From positions 40,270,796-40,334,795 of the forward strand of contig NC_030386.2 in assembly GCF_001625215.2 (NCBI RefSeq): a DNA stretch of 64,000 nucleotides. The letters are read 5' to 3'. Positions 37,750 through 48,890 of the stretch are shown here, in pieces. The notes under the pieces were generated by a model that had not been told where the DNA came from, did not search any database, and saw only the letters and a program-made list of their open reading frames with translations. Within the stretch, counting starts at the first letter, position 1, and the number at the start of each line of letters is the position of its first letter. Position numbers and translations under genes: made by a program. The DNA comes from Daucus carota subsp. sativus (Eukaryota; Streptophyta; Magnoliopsida; Apiales; Apiaceae).

Positions 37750-37851
37750 AACACATTACATAGATCAAATAAAGCACACAGTACACACTAGTAACTATAG
37801 TAATTCGGACCATTAATGCTCATTCCTCCGGTTGCTAATAATTTTATGAAA

Positions 37852-38856
37852 CTAATCCTCAGCCTCCCACATGGGAGTTTCGTTATACTCATTAGGACCA
37901 TTAACGCTTATTCCCCCGGTTGATATTATAAGAGAATCATCTAAGTTGTTGGCGAAATTTGTTTCCACCATTTTTCCTTTCGATCTTTTAGACGACTGAT
38001 ATAAATCAACAAGATGTTGTGGGATATAACAATTACGTGACCAATGCCCCTCCATTCCACACTTGTGACATAAATTGTCAGTTTTCCCTCCTTGTGGTGC
38101 CTTTCTTTTGCTCTGTGTTTCAGGTTGCCACTTCTGGTGACCAGAGCTATTATAAGGACGAAAATGCCCACGACCACGGCCTCGTCCACGGTAGCGACCA
38201 TGGCCTCGTCCACCTCTATGCCCTTTTCCACGTACATTCTGCTGGAATGTCGTGTTATTTACTTCTGGTAAAGGGGCAGATCCCGTTGGACGGGATTGAT
38301 GATTCTTAATCACCAATTCATGATTCTGCTCGGCAACAAGGAGGGTTGAAAGGAGATCCCCAAACTTAGCAAACTTGCGCTCCCTGTACATCTCGGCTAA
38401 GTTGATATTATTGGGATGAAAAGTAGATAATGTTTTATCGATCTTTCTTTTCTCAGTAACAACCTCACCACACATCATGAGCCTAGAACTTATCTTGAAT
38501 AGGGCAGAGCTATATGCCCGAACACTCTTAAAATCTTGAAGCCTTAGATTAGCCCAATCATTTTCAGCTGCAGGTAGATAAACTAGTTTCTGATGATCAA
38601 ACCTATCCTTTAGATTTTCCCATAAAATAAAGGGATCCTCGACTTCTAGGTACTCAGATTTTAAATCTTCATGCATGTGGTGTCGGAGAAAAATAATAGA
38701 GGTAAAGTTTTCTTCGACCGTGGATGTGTTTTCTGCCTTTATTGTGTTGCTTAATTTCTTTGAACCCAAGTGCAACTTTACATCTTGTACCCACGATAAA
38801 TAATTCTCCCCAGAAATGTCCAACGCAATGAACGACAAGTTTGTAAGATTTGTCAT
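37852..38856 (-). CDS. gag: Copia gag protein
   Basis: 334 aa. The N-terminus NLSFIALDISGENYLSWV is the usual start of plant copia gag proteins. An Arg/Gly-rich stretch at about 209-232 precedes a CCHC zinc knuckle at 263-276 (CHKCGMEGHWSRNC), which binds nucleic acid in this family. It ends at a stop 144 bases before the probable pol start Met. A GGISVNGPN-like phrase near its C-terminus is repeated after the stop codon. Confidence 0.93.
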   Translation of the reverse strand: MTNLTNLSFIALDISGENYLSWVQDVKLHLGSKKLSNTIKAENTSTVEENFTSIIFLRHHMHEDLKSEYLEVEDPFILWENLKDRFDHQKLVYLPAAENDWANLRLQDFKSVRAYSSALFKISSRLMMCGEVVTEKRKIDKTLSTFHPNNINLAEMYRERKFAKFGDLLSTLLVAEQNHELVIKNHQSRPTGSAPLPEVNNTTFQQNVRGKGHRGGRGHGRYRGRGRGRGHFRPYNSSGHQKWQPETQSKRKAPQGGKTDNLCHKCGMEGHWSRNCYIPQHLVDLYQSSKRSKGKMVETNFANNLDDSLIISTGGISVNGPNEYNETPMWEAED

Positions 38857-39372
38857 TATAATCTGAATTTAACTGCAAAATTATTAACTTAAACTATCAA
38901 TGTAAATATCATATAAAATCCTACTGAATCTGGTGCATTAACAAGTAAGCAATAATAAATGTGTACATCATTATTATCATCGATATTATGAATAGATCTA
39001 TATATAAAATGACGAATGGATTTTCACCCGCCATACGGACGTCTGCGTATACAGGTTATCTCCAACCAATAATATATTTAAGTGGAAAATCCTGCATAAG
39101 TTAGTTAGGCACAAAACAATTATTATCTGATAGGCAGACAATTTATAAATTAAGGTTCCCACTATATTTCGGTATTACCCAAAATTATATGGTACCGTAA
39201 ATAGGCGGTGCTCCGGCCATATGTAGTTAAAATATTAGTAGAGGGTGTAACCACGTCTACTCCGGTTATATATAAATTATTAGTAGAGGGTATAACCACG
39301 TCTACTTATATATATGTACATTTAAATAAAATTATACCTTCTCAGTTCCGGCAGGGCTTCGTGCTGATAACG
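38857..39372 (-). other. Copia untranslated leader with short direct repeats
   Basis: Region between the 5' LTR and gag. It holds two copies of TTAGTAGAGGGT(G/A)TAACCACG (about 39234 and 39281). The probable primer-binding site lies at its LTR-proximal end. Confidence 0.6.
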
Positions 39373-39620
39373 TGTTGTAATATACTAGCTTTTATATTTA
39401 GAGAGCTGATGCTATAATAATAATTAGAGCAGAAAGAGAGCAGAGAGAATTCAAGAGCTGATGGATTTGTATTGCTCGGTGCCTTTTCTTCATTCAGCTT
39501 GCATCCTATTTATAGCAAAGGAAAAGTAACAAGTAATAAATGCAATGCAGTAATTCTTCATGTCTATGCCATAGCTCAACTATTAGAACATTGACCACAT
39601 GTCAATCACTATTTATAACA
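39373..39620 (-). repeat. 5' LTR of copia element
   Basis: 248 bp. On the gene strand it starts TGTTATAAATAG and contains TATAAATAGG as a likely promoter element. It appears identical to the 3' LTR. Confidence 0.95.
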
Positions 39621-39772
39621 ACGAGAAAGCAGTTGGAAGTTTCTCTTTACAACTTCTACCTCTTTACCTAACACTTTAACAACTTATAATTATTAATTTA
39701 CTTATCATTTTTACTTCACTTCTTTATTTTAAATAAAATATCACTTTTTTCAAGCTAACATAGACGGTCCCA

Positions 39773-41438
39773 AAATACTAACATCCCAAAAAATCACAAC
39801 CCTCCCCAAACAAACAAATCAACTGATTGACTTACAAGAATGTGATGATCATTTCTACACTATTAAAAACAGATTTTCACAAACTTAGGCTTCCGTTGCT
39901 TTGTTACAGTATTTTGCTCTTATAAAGGCCCAATCTATAAGAGATGCGTTTGCCCACTAAAATTCACAACATAATTGCAACAAGCCCAAAATATTCTAAG
40001 CTAACCCTGCCCTGCTATGGACTCTGCGAGTCTGTACAGTCTCTGTCCCAATAATGATATATACTTGTCATTTTAACAGAAGTTTGTGACTCATGAGGTT
40101 TGGGCTTTTGTAGATTAAAGAAAAAACAAGTACTCTATTAATTTTGTTTGGGTTTATCCGGTTTTCTGTCTCTTGGTGGTTTGGCGGTGTTCACCAGTGT
40201 GATAATATGAAGTTAAATTTTGATGCAATCATTAATTCGATCTGGTCAATTAATCTCGTAGCGTACAATATGTTTTTTCCCGATATTTAAAATTTGATGG
40301 ATTATTATAAAAATTTAAATAATATATTACATAAACTAATACATCAAATATTATTAAAACATCCGATTTTTGTCTCCGATAATTTTTGATCATCTCATTA
40401 ATTCCGATTAGCATCTTCACTGGCTAATTCAATTCTCGATTTTTAGGATCATGGTGTAATAAGAATATTATATATCATTAAATATTGATAGATGCATGCG
40501 TATTGTCTCCATTTGTCCGTTCTCCGTTGAGTTGGATTAATGAGCAGCCATGTAAAATTGTCACAGAAGAAAGAATGGGTTTGCGCAGTCACAGAAAAGC
40601 ACTATCATCATCAGCTAAGAAACCGACGGGGCTATAAAATTATGTACACGCAAAAAATAATAATGTCAGTGTCTCCATATGTATAGTTATTGAGAGAGCG
40701 AGAGAGGGGAGAGGGAGAGGGAGAGGGAGAGGGAGAGGGAGAGAGAGAGAGAGAGATTATGTGGATTTGCAGTTCAAAAATTAAATCTGGGAGGACCACA
40801 ATGTTGCAGGAAATTGTCTGCAGCCGATTAAAACAGCCAACTACTAATCATACGGACTACTTGCACCTCTCTCTTTCTCTCTATAAATAGCTGTAGGTGA
40901 CACGTACACTCAGCTCATCACCGATCTGTACATACAAGCTGACTATAATCCACATAACATGCACATTTCGTTGTTTTTCGCAAAGGACAAAGGCCATAAT
41001 TAACAATTATTAAAGTTAAGTTTAAAGTTTATGCGCTGATTTTGTCCCAAATGCACAAGATTGATGCATTCATTTCCTGTGAAAGCCCATACATAATATG
41101 ATCCAATGATATGTCGCTCATGTCGAGGGTTTGAACCTATACTATAACGTGGACTCTCATTATAAGATGTTGAGAATTTAAACTTTGTTAAAGATAAAAT
41201 ATTTAGTACGTTTTTCTTGTGGTACGTGTATGCAAATGATTAACCTCGATGAACCCGACCAATCTAGCTAGTACTTCCCACAAGAGTACAAAGCTCTCTC
41301 CCCTTCCCCACACCCAAGTAATAATTCAATATCTCTCAGCAGCTTCTCCTCGCTTTTCTCCTTTTTAGCGTTCTTCAGGGTAGTTTGCTGCACAAGAGCC
41401 TCCTAGCTAGCTAGCTCCCACTTATCTGTTTTTCTTTC
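39773..41438. promoter_or_regulatory. Upstream region of ZFP8
   Basis: No gene seen. A GA/GGGAGA-rich microsatellite runs from 40691 to 40756. CTATAAATAG at 40881-40890, after a CT-rich run, is a good TATA-box candidate, but it lies about 550 bp before the ATG, so a long leader or a 5' UTR intron would be needed. A closer TATA box was not seen. Confidence 0.4.
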
Positions 41439-42143
41439 ATGGAGAAGAATGACAAGGAGACGCGTGACTTCATGAGCGTAGAATCGTTCTCTCAGTTGCC
41501 CTTCACCCGCCCTAAACTGCTTAAAGAAAAGGGTATCAGGCTCTTCGGCAAGGAATTCGGTGGCGATCCAGATTTGGACTCTGTCGAAACAAATGCTGAG
41601 AAAGTAATCAAGGAATCTGAAAATGGCGAAAGTGGTCGAAAATTTGAGTGCCACTATTGTTTCAGAAACTTCCCAACTTCTCAGGCCTTAGGGGGGCATC
41701 AAAACGCTCACAAAAGAGAGCGCCAAAACGCCAAGAGGGCTGCTATGGGCTACGACATATATCCACAGACGCATTCTTTCGGCATCAACTATCATCGCTT
41801 CGCTTCGGGTTCAGATAATTCCCAAGTCAGTACTTATAACCAGTATCCTTGGAACAGCAACAGTTCAGTTTATAACAGGTTTTACGGCAGTTATGGCGCC
41901 TATAATCACGCGCAGACACCACCAATCCACGGCAGTCCTTTGTCATTGTGGCGAAACCCGTCCACAAACAATGTTCCCAGACTGAATAATCATGATCAAT
42001 ATCTGACGACAAATTCATCGCTTCTCTATTCAAATATTGATCGCCTGCAGCCATCAAGAAACGAAAGCTCTAGCTCACAAAACCGGTATGTTTATCAATC
42101 TAGTAAAATGAAGGATCATGTGAGTTTAGACCTTCATCTATAA
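41439..42143 (+). CDS. ZFP8: C2H2 zinc-finger transcription factor, ZFP8-like
   Basis: Intronless, 234 aa. A single Q-type C2H2 finger spans residues 71-91 (C71, C74, H87, H91) with the plant-specific QALGGH core at 82-87, in the context FECHYCFRNFPTSQALGGHQ. N-terminal DFMSVESFSQLPF and RLFGKEF and the C-terminal DHVSLDLHL match Arabidopsis ZFP8. The terminal LDLHL is an EAR-type repression motif. ZFP8 and its relatives GIS, GIS2 and ZFP5/6 act in gibberellin- and cytokinin-dependent trichome development in Arabidopsis; that role here is inferred from similarity. The middle (95-220) is Asn/Ser/Tyr-rich and probably disordered. Confidence 0.93.
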   Translation: MEKNDKETRDFMSVESFSQLPFTRPKLLKEKGIRLFGKEFGGDPDLDSVETNAEKVIKESENGESGRKFECHYCFRNFPTSQALGGHQNAHKRERQNAKRAAMGYDIYPQTHSFGINYHRFASGSDNSQVSTYNQYPWNSNSSVYNRFYGSYGAYNHAQTPPIHGSPLSLWRNPSTNNVPRLNNHDQYLTTNSSLLYSNIDRLQPSRNESSSSQNRYVYQSSKMKDHVSLDLHL

Positions 42144-43236
42144 AAATGTCATACTTTCAACTGTGAAATAATCTCGATTATATATATCTTTACAATTACT
42201 CGCCCAGATGTGAAATAACATGAGTTGATTCAATATGTTATTTACCGTGATATCAGAACTCAGAAACAGTGCCGATATTATACAACACACAGACATATAT
42301 ACATACTTTACTCCAGAGCTTAAATCGAATTCTGCAGGACGCCAGTACATAAACAAAAATGTTAGTTTTGCAGTTGCATGTAGAAGAAATGCCTCTTACT
42401 TGTCCTTTTAGAGGTAAATTTCAAATTATGCTAGCTTACTCATTCATGTGAGAAGTAAATATCACAACAAAAACTAGTTTATACAGATTGCTGCATTTCA
42501 CTTGACACTATGATATCACCTTACACAGAAAACATGCACAATTAGCCAACTATATAATTTTCTTTTCGAATTAATCCTAGGACATTTAGCTTAGCATTGT
42601 ATTCTCGCAACAGATATCCAATATTACGAAACCTCATATCGAACGGAATTAATCATAAGCTAATATTAGGTATCGACAACTTATAAAACGAACAAATCAA
42701 ATGTCAGATTATATATTGGTAATGACATTAACTCTTATAATGTATTATCCACCGCGTCCAACAGAAGAAAAAAGTCATATCTAGTGCACAAAACTCCCGA
42801 ATCATCAAAAGGTCGTATCCAGCGTCATTATATCCTAGGGTTTAACCCTAAATAGATTCAAGGTTAAAAGGGGATTACCTAGCTAGCTATACATAATTAA
42901 CATGTTTTTCATCTCAGATGCAAATTTTATCAGGAGATTGAGGTGTTGATAACTAAGTTGTGTACGAACAACATATGAATGGAGTAGGAACGAACAAGTC
43001 TCGGAAAATCGAGTTTTGAATAGGATGCATAACATTATTGGAAAGATATTTAATGGTTCCATGGCTTCAAATGTCAAAACAAACCACCAGAAAGAGATGT
43101 GTCGGTAAATCTAGTGGGACTTGAAAGGAACTTATGAAGACATACATGGTAGTTGTGTGGTTAAAGTATAACCAGATTCACTTTTCTACTTTGTACCATA
43201 GAATTATGTATGCATGTGGGAATACTCTTACTTCTG
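42144..43236. other. ZFP8 3' region and spacer
   Basis: AT-rich, with no supported gene. Ends at the 8-base TACTTCTG target duplication (43229-43236) of the hAT element. Confidence 0.5.
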
Positions 43237-44665
43237 TAGAGCCGGCCAAACGGGCCGAACCGTTCGAACCGGCACGCCCCGAACCGTGTTTTTAACCGCC
43301 CGAAACCGTATAAACACGGGCCGGTTCGAAAACCGCATGAACCGAAACTGAGTACGGGCCGAACACGGGTTTAGAATCGAGGAACCGAACCGTAACCGGC
43401 CCGAAACCGCTTTAACCCGCTTGAACCGCACAGGCTGGAACCGCTTAACCGCGGTTTGAACCGCGAACCGCAAAACCGCGGTTTAACCGTGGAAGTCTAC
43501 ACCGCAATCTGTATCTAATTTATATTTAAATAAATTAGCCTGATTTAAATTTTAAATATTAAGTTTATATTTACGTAAATTAAATTTTATTTAAAAATGT
43601 CATTTTATAATTAAATTATTAAACACTCTACTAACTTATATTTTAAAATCTTATAAATCATCACCACTTACGAGTTACGAACTTATAAGTTATATTAAAC
43701 TGATTTTGATATAATAATTTTATGTTATATTATATACTATAAAATAAGAAATTTTTCACTTTTGTTATATTAAAATTGATTTAGATATAATAATTATTTA
43801 TTATATTACATACTATTAAATAAGATATTTTTAATTTTGTGATAAAAAAATATTTAGCTGGGCGGAACCAGACCGCTGGAACCGCTTGAACCGCGGAACC
43901 GGCCCGTGTTTCGCTTTCCAATTCAAAACTTGTCCCGTGGCCGTATGAAATGATCGCTACTTCCACTACCACTCTGCCAGTCCACTTGACACAACAACAA
44001 GAAGACAACAGGCAACAGTGCAACACTACACTGGAACCGTGACCGAACCGTGAACCGCGGTTCACGGTTCCTTTCGCTTTATCCGTCTTTTAATACACTC
44101 GATTTTTAAAAGTATATATTTTAATACACTCGATATTATATATTTTATTTTTTAATTTTAAACTAAATGTTAACGATCATAAATATTATTTTAAAATTTT
44201 TAATTAAATTAATATTGAGATTCTCCATTTCCATTATATTATATTAGAAAAATATAGAAGTTTATATTTTAAACGAAATAAAAAATTTATATTTTAGTAA
44301 AAAGTTTCTATTTTAATACACTCGATATTTATATTTTATTTTTTGTTTTATATGAAAACATAAAAGTTTATATTTTAAAATGAAATTGAAACTTTTAAAA
44401 AAGTAAAATTTAATTTATAAAAATTTGTTGGGTTAAACTTAGTAACCGTTAGAATTCGAACCGCGAACCGCCTGAACCGCCCGAACCGTATAACCCGTAT
44501 AACCCGTGTAAACCGTGTTATACGGTTATGGTTTTAGTTTTCTGGAGCCCGGCCCGGCCCGGCCCGGACCGCCAATCTTGGCGTGCCGGTTACGGTTTCA
44601 CCGGCGACGGTCCGAAAACCGCCTGAACCGGCCCGAACCGCCCCGGCCCGCCCGTTTGGCCGCTC
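43237..44665. mobile_element. Non-autonomous hAT-like element with GAACCG subterminal repeats
   Basis: The ends are inverted copies: left GAGCCGGCCAAACGGGCCG, right in reverse GAGCGGCCAAACGGGCGGG. The 8-base sequence TACTTCTG occurs directly on both sides (43229-43236 and 44666-44673), the size expected for hAT. The outer 250 bases on each side and a central block (43860-44070) are packed with GAACCG/CGGTTC motifs, as in the subterminal transposase-binding repeats of hAT elements. The inner parts are extremely AT-rich. No transposase is encoded. Confidence 0.85.
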
Positions 44666-44673
44666 TACTTCTG

Positions 44674-45721
44674 AAGTATCCAATATTCATGAGGGGCCAA
44701 GCTTTCTTTGAAAAACTCCGTCGGGCTGATTAATAATTCCAACTTAAATGTCAGAATATGTCTGTAACCAAATCTTAAAGGAAACCGAGAACTGAAGACC
44801 TGTATATCCCGTAATATGTTCCGCATACTTCATATAAGTTATTTTATAATATTTTGTATGCTGGACTTAGGATTTTGGATGCCACAGATTTGGTGAAGAT
44901 GGTGTTAGGTTTTGTAAGATTTTTCGGATCAAAACGCAACTCAATATAGCGTTTTCTTTCAAAAATAAAAAACGTTAAATTAACTAACGCTAATAAATGA
45001 TATTTTGAGATCATTTCTCGTAACTCTATTATTTTGGACATTACTTGTGGTTATGTGACATCTGGGACCTTTTCTTGCCTACATAAGGTTCAGACTTCAG
45101 AGGTGGCTATGATCCCTAAAGTTGTCGCTGTATTGGTACATATATTATAATTTTTGAACGAAAAATTTGAACGAACCCAATCAAGCGGGATGATTTTGCT
45201 ATTTAACGAGGACTAGGGGAGCAGTTTGATCTACATAACGTGTAAATTGCATCCGGAATTTCAATCGTGTTCCTCTTCGGCAACAAATAAATCTCAAGTC
45301 CCTTTTAGCTACCTTCTATTATTCGGAGTGCATTCGTCAATTTCTTCCTGTAGCTTCCCACTGCACAACTATATATTACATCTTCATTCTCGCCTCATTT
45401 CATATGATTCATCGTTCCCTGCCATAGTTGATAGTACATTCTATATTTATAATATCAACCAACCAACCAACAATTCATGTACTAACTACTGATCATACAT
45501 GGTGTTCATGTGAGAATATTTTTTCACTTTCACACCTTAGAATGACTGCAAAGAGATCTATTATAAATAAAAATAACCCTAATGTAAAATTGCAGTGTTT
45601 TTACTAAGATTACACAAATGCAGTGCCGGTCCAAGAACAGATAAACGGGGTTTAATTAACATTAAAAAAATCCTCTAATGTTGGTAGTTCTCAGAGTCAA
45701 AAATAAGATCATACACATATT
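44674..45721. other. Spacer
   Basis: No gene supported. CAGTGCCGGTCC at 45619 resembles one end of another hAT element, but no partner end was found. Confidence 0.45.
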
Positions 45722-45950
45722 GGCCCTGTTTGTTTACCAGAAGCAGAAGCTGTTTCTGGCTTCTGCTTTTTTTTACCCGTTTGTGTAAAGAAGCAGAAGC
45801 ACTTTTAAGAAGCTGAGAATCCTAGCTTCTCTCTCACAGCTTCTGCTTCTTTTCCAAACACTTTATTCACTTATTTACTTCTCACTTCTACTCCACTTCT
45901 CTAGTTTAAGTAAGAAGTCACTTCTTTTAAGCTTGCCCAAACGGCCCCAT
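45722..45950. mobile_element. MITE, same family as the one split by the copia element
   Basis: Left end GGCCCTGTTTG, right end CAAACGGCCCC (inverted), with ATT on both sides. The interior is AGAAGCAGAAGC-rich, then CACTTATTTACTTCTCACTTCTAC. About 230 bp, non-coding. Confidence 0.65.
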
Positions 45951-48360
45951 TATTTAACACTACTAAACTTTTCTAAGAGGGGTACAGATACTACTAAACT
46001 TTTCTAAGAGGGGTACAGATAAGTACATATATAAGAAGATTATATCAGTTTATCCTACAAGGTAAAGCGCCTGAAATAATAGAGATGAAAAAACTCTCAA
46101 CGCCGAAGCAAAACTGATTGAATTTATGATATCAATATAATATTGGATGATATATTTTCCAAAATCGCCTGGTCTTAACAGAAAATACTGCCGGTCCTTT
46201 ACAAGGTGTGAGAGTTATTCTCATACAGTCGTACTGACCTTTTCTCAATCATCTTCCTCTTCTCGGCAGCTCGATCCATTTATTCCAATAGAAAAGTCAA
46301 AGAACAGTGGCTAGATATCCGAACCAACTGACATCAATCAAATCATCATAAAATAAGTGACCTGTTGAATTAAAATATAAACCAACTTTGTTACTAAGGC
46401 ACATGAATACATGATCCTAGTGCACACTCTTATCTTTACCATATCTTAAGATTTCTGGGTAGGACTTGAAATGTTCTTGCATGATTTCTTTAAAGCATTT
46501 AAGAGAATCAGCATTGTAAATACATTACTGCCTATTCAGATTAGTAATAATATGCTGTATTGAGACACTTTTAATTCTAATCTCCTTCACAGAAGTACCC
46601 AATGAAGCCCAAGAGCAGTTGTACAGATTTAAATGCCAAGAAAACACCAAAACCAAATAGGGCTTTGTATCTGTCCCCGACTTTCCTTCTCGATTTTGAA
46701 GTCCCAGCTCTGAACTAATATAACCGACAATTTTGACTTAAAAGCTCCTAACTGGGTCAGTATCTGGCCAAGTAGTTGATAGACCAAATAAGCCATAAAC
46801 TATGGAACCCCAAATAGTTACTAAGGTACCATGTATAACTTATAATGGAACTGCATCTATATTCTGCAGTAGAAATTTTGCCTCATTACATATTCTCCTT
46901 TGGCATTACAATAGATAAAAGAATAAAAATTTGTCAACTACACTGCTGCTTGAGCAAGCTATGCAGTAGTAATAGATAATCAACCAGACAGAGTATTACT
47001 TAGTTCATTCCCAAACTAACCATTGGAATAATTCAATGTAAGGTTTGTAATATGAGCTGAGCAAGTTTACTTCCCTTAAGTAAATGAAGTAGATCCGATC
47101 CAAATAATAATTAGTTTTGGAGAACCTGAAGCTTTGGTTTGAAACTCATGTCGTAGCATTCAATTATTAAATGGCAGTGTTATGTATAGTGAATCCTTGA
47201 GACAAATTTGAGGCCACCAGTAGGCCATAGACTCTGCAAATATTTATCAATCTTTTAAATTATAGCTCGGGCAATCTGGTCCAAGGATATGATACATAGA
47301 AACAAGTTCCTTTAAAGAAAAGAAAGAAGTGAACTTACTATCTTTTTTTCTTAATGTATGCAGCAGATAACCTGTCAGGAACAATAATGTTTCAGGTTTT
47401 GAGAATTTTGCATTTTAGGGAACATCATTTATTTATGTCAATAATTAACTACCAATAAAAAATATTCAACTTTAAGATTTTAGACAAACATGTAATGAGG
47501 AAATGAATGCAACCAAACCCCATAAGTAGCAAGCTTAGAAAGTTGGTACACTCTATAAGTGACCTGACACTAGCTTAGTTCATTTACAACTACCCTATCA
47601 AATAGGTAGGCAACTTGTTATGAAAGAACTCTTTCTGGACTGTCAGCTGGGTATTCATTACATAAAATATCTTTCACAAAGTAGCTAGCATAATAAATTA
47701 CACCCTTAACATTATATTAACTTTAATATAGAAAATACAACTTAGTATAACATTATACCTCACTTAAATTAGAAAGACAAACAACCATCAGATAAGCCTA
47801 CTGATAAACAAAGTGTCAAAGCCTAGCCAGCTACATGAAAACCAGTAAGGTAAAGCCTGATATGCTTTACAAGTTTTGTCATGTCAACTATTCCAGGTAC
47901 CACCTAGTATAAGACAGTCACAGCTTGCTTTTAACTCTCTTTCAATGAATTTTGCATCGTTCTTTTTCCTAATTATTATTATTAAGGGGTATATTTCTAA
48001 TAATTCATTATACAACATACAACTGTGCTAATATGTCATTACTTAAATCACTCTCAAGTAAACTGAATACTATCATGTCATCAGCGTCAAATGTTGGTTC
48101 AATGGGGAATTTATTTCTAAACTAGAATTATCTTTTGCAATTTCATATAAATACTGGTAACTCTAATTCAAAGACATGATTGATGATGGCCATTTTAATT
48201 TCAAATTTTTTTTGTTCTACAATATTTGTAAATATCCGACAACCTGTAGATTATGTTGTACAACATAATTGTTGTAATCAAAAGGTACAATATAACTCAT
48301 AAGTTGAACAATATTCTTAATGATTATTAAAGTTGAAAGATGTTAATTATTAATTGATTG
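45951..48360. other. Long spacer without recognised genes
   Basis: A perfect tandem duplication of 31 bases (starts CTACTAAACTTTTCTAAGAG) lies at 45960-46021. The rest has no frame, splice-bounded exon or repeat that I can support. Confidence 0.5.
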
Positions 48361-48652
48361 TCCTTAAGCCCATTCTGGGTAGCTCATCTGCCTCATCCTT
48401 AAGCCCATTCTGGGTAGCCCGTCGGAGATTGTCCTGAACCGTTCTAACCTGACTCTGATACCACTTGTTGGGCCAGCTAAGTGAGCCTAACTCCACAATA
48501 GTACGATATTGTCCGCTTTGGGTCGAGCCCGCACGACTTTGTTTTTGGGAACCTCACAAAAGGCCTCGTACTATTGGAGTTGTTCTAGCTGCTTATATTC
48601 TAGCTTTCTGCCCCTCCCACAACCGATGTGGGACAACTCCTAAGTCCTAACA
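48361..48652 (-). mobile_element. TRIM-like retrotransposon relic: 5' LTR, primer site and part of the interior
   Basis: On the minus strand, a 187-bp LTR (48466-48652) starts TGTTAGGACTTAGGAGTTGT and ends TGGCCCAACA. After two bases comes TGGTATCAGAGT, complementary to the 3' end of initiator methionine tRNA, the usual plant primer-binding site. The interior continues to about 48361, where a 23-base segment (TCCTTAAGCC...GGGTAGC) is present twice (48361-48383, 48396-48418). No coding domain and no second LTR were found, so this is a truncated miniature (TRIM/SMART type) element. Family not named. Confidence 0.75.
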
Positions 48653-48654
48653 TA

Positions 48655-48890
48655 TGTATCCAATTGAGAAATACATACGAGTTGTACATAATAGGTTAGG
48701 CTCGACAAAATAGGTTTTTCTTGCATCACTCATGTTCTGCTACTTAAGAAAATCTTTAAACTATGTATCATATCGAGAAATAAAAACAAATTGTACATCG
48801 TAGGTTAGGCACAACAAAATAGGTTTTCTTGTATCACTCATAGTATGCCACCTGGAGAAAACTCTATAAACTATATATCCAATCGAGAAA
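48655..48890. repeat. Diverged tandem repeat, about 2 units of 110-120 bp
   Basis: The phrases AT(C)GAGAAATA, TTGTACAT(A/C)(A/G)TAGGTTAGGC, ACAAAATAGGTTTT(T)CTTG and ATCACTCAT recur in the same order at about 48664-48735 and 48772-48842. A third partial start (CCAATCGAGAAATATAT) lies at about 48879. Confidence 0.65.

Larger units (their letters stand above)
33829..39620 (-). mobile_element. Ty1/copia LTR retrotransposon, structurally complete
   Basis: The element is 5792 bp, transcribed on the minus strand. Two 248-bp LTRs (39373-39620 is the 5' LTR, 33829-34076 the 3' LTR) appear identical by eye, with ends TG...CA. A 5-bp target duplication ACGAG flanks it (33824-33828 and 39621-39625). 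The polypurine tract CAAAGGGGAG abuts the 3' LTR (34077-34086). A putative primer site (TTATCAGCACGAAGCCC on the minus strand) follows the 5' LTR; the matching tRNA was not identified. The LTR holds a TATAAATAG box. gag and pol are both open over full length, so the copy may be autonomous. Confidence 0.95.
33741..39772. mobile_element. MITE split by the copia retrotransposon (halves 33741-33828 and 39626-39772)
   Basis: The flanks of the retrotransposon join into one short element. It starts GCTCCTGTTTGGC, has purine-rich then CTTCTACCTC/ACTTCACTTCT phrases, and ends AACATAGACGGTCCC, with AAA at both borders. Its layout matches the intact element at 45722-45950, which starts GGCCCTGTTTG and ends CCCAAACGGCCCC. 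So the copia element inserted into an older MITE. Confidence 0.65.

Noticed and set aside
43228-44733. Arg/Val-rich frames in the hAT element
   Set aside because: Produced by the GAACCG repeats; no hAT dimerisation domain or BED finger seen.
48466-48652. Cassandra-type TRIM with a 5S rRNA promoter
   Set aside because: The 5S-derived internal motifs I would expect for Cassandra were not seen; kept as an unnamed TRIM.
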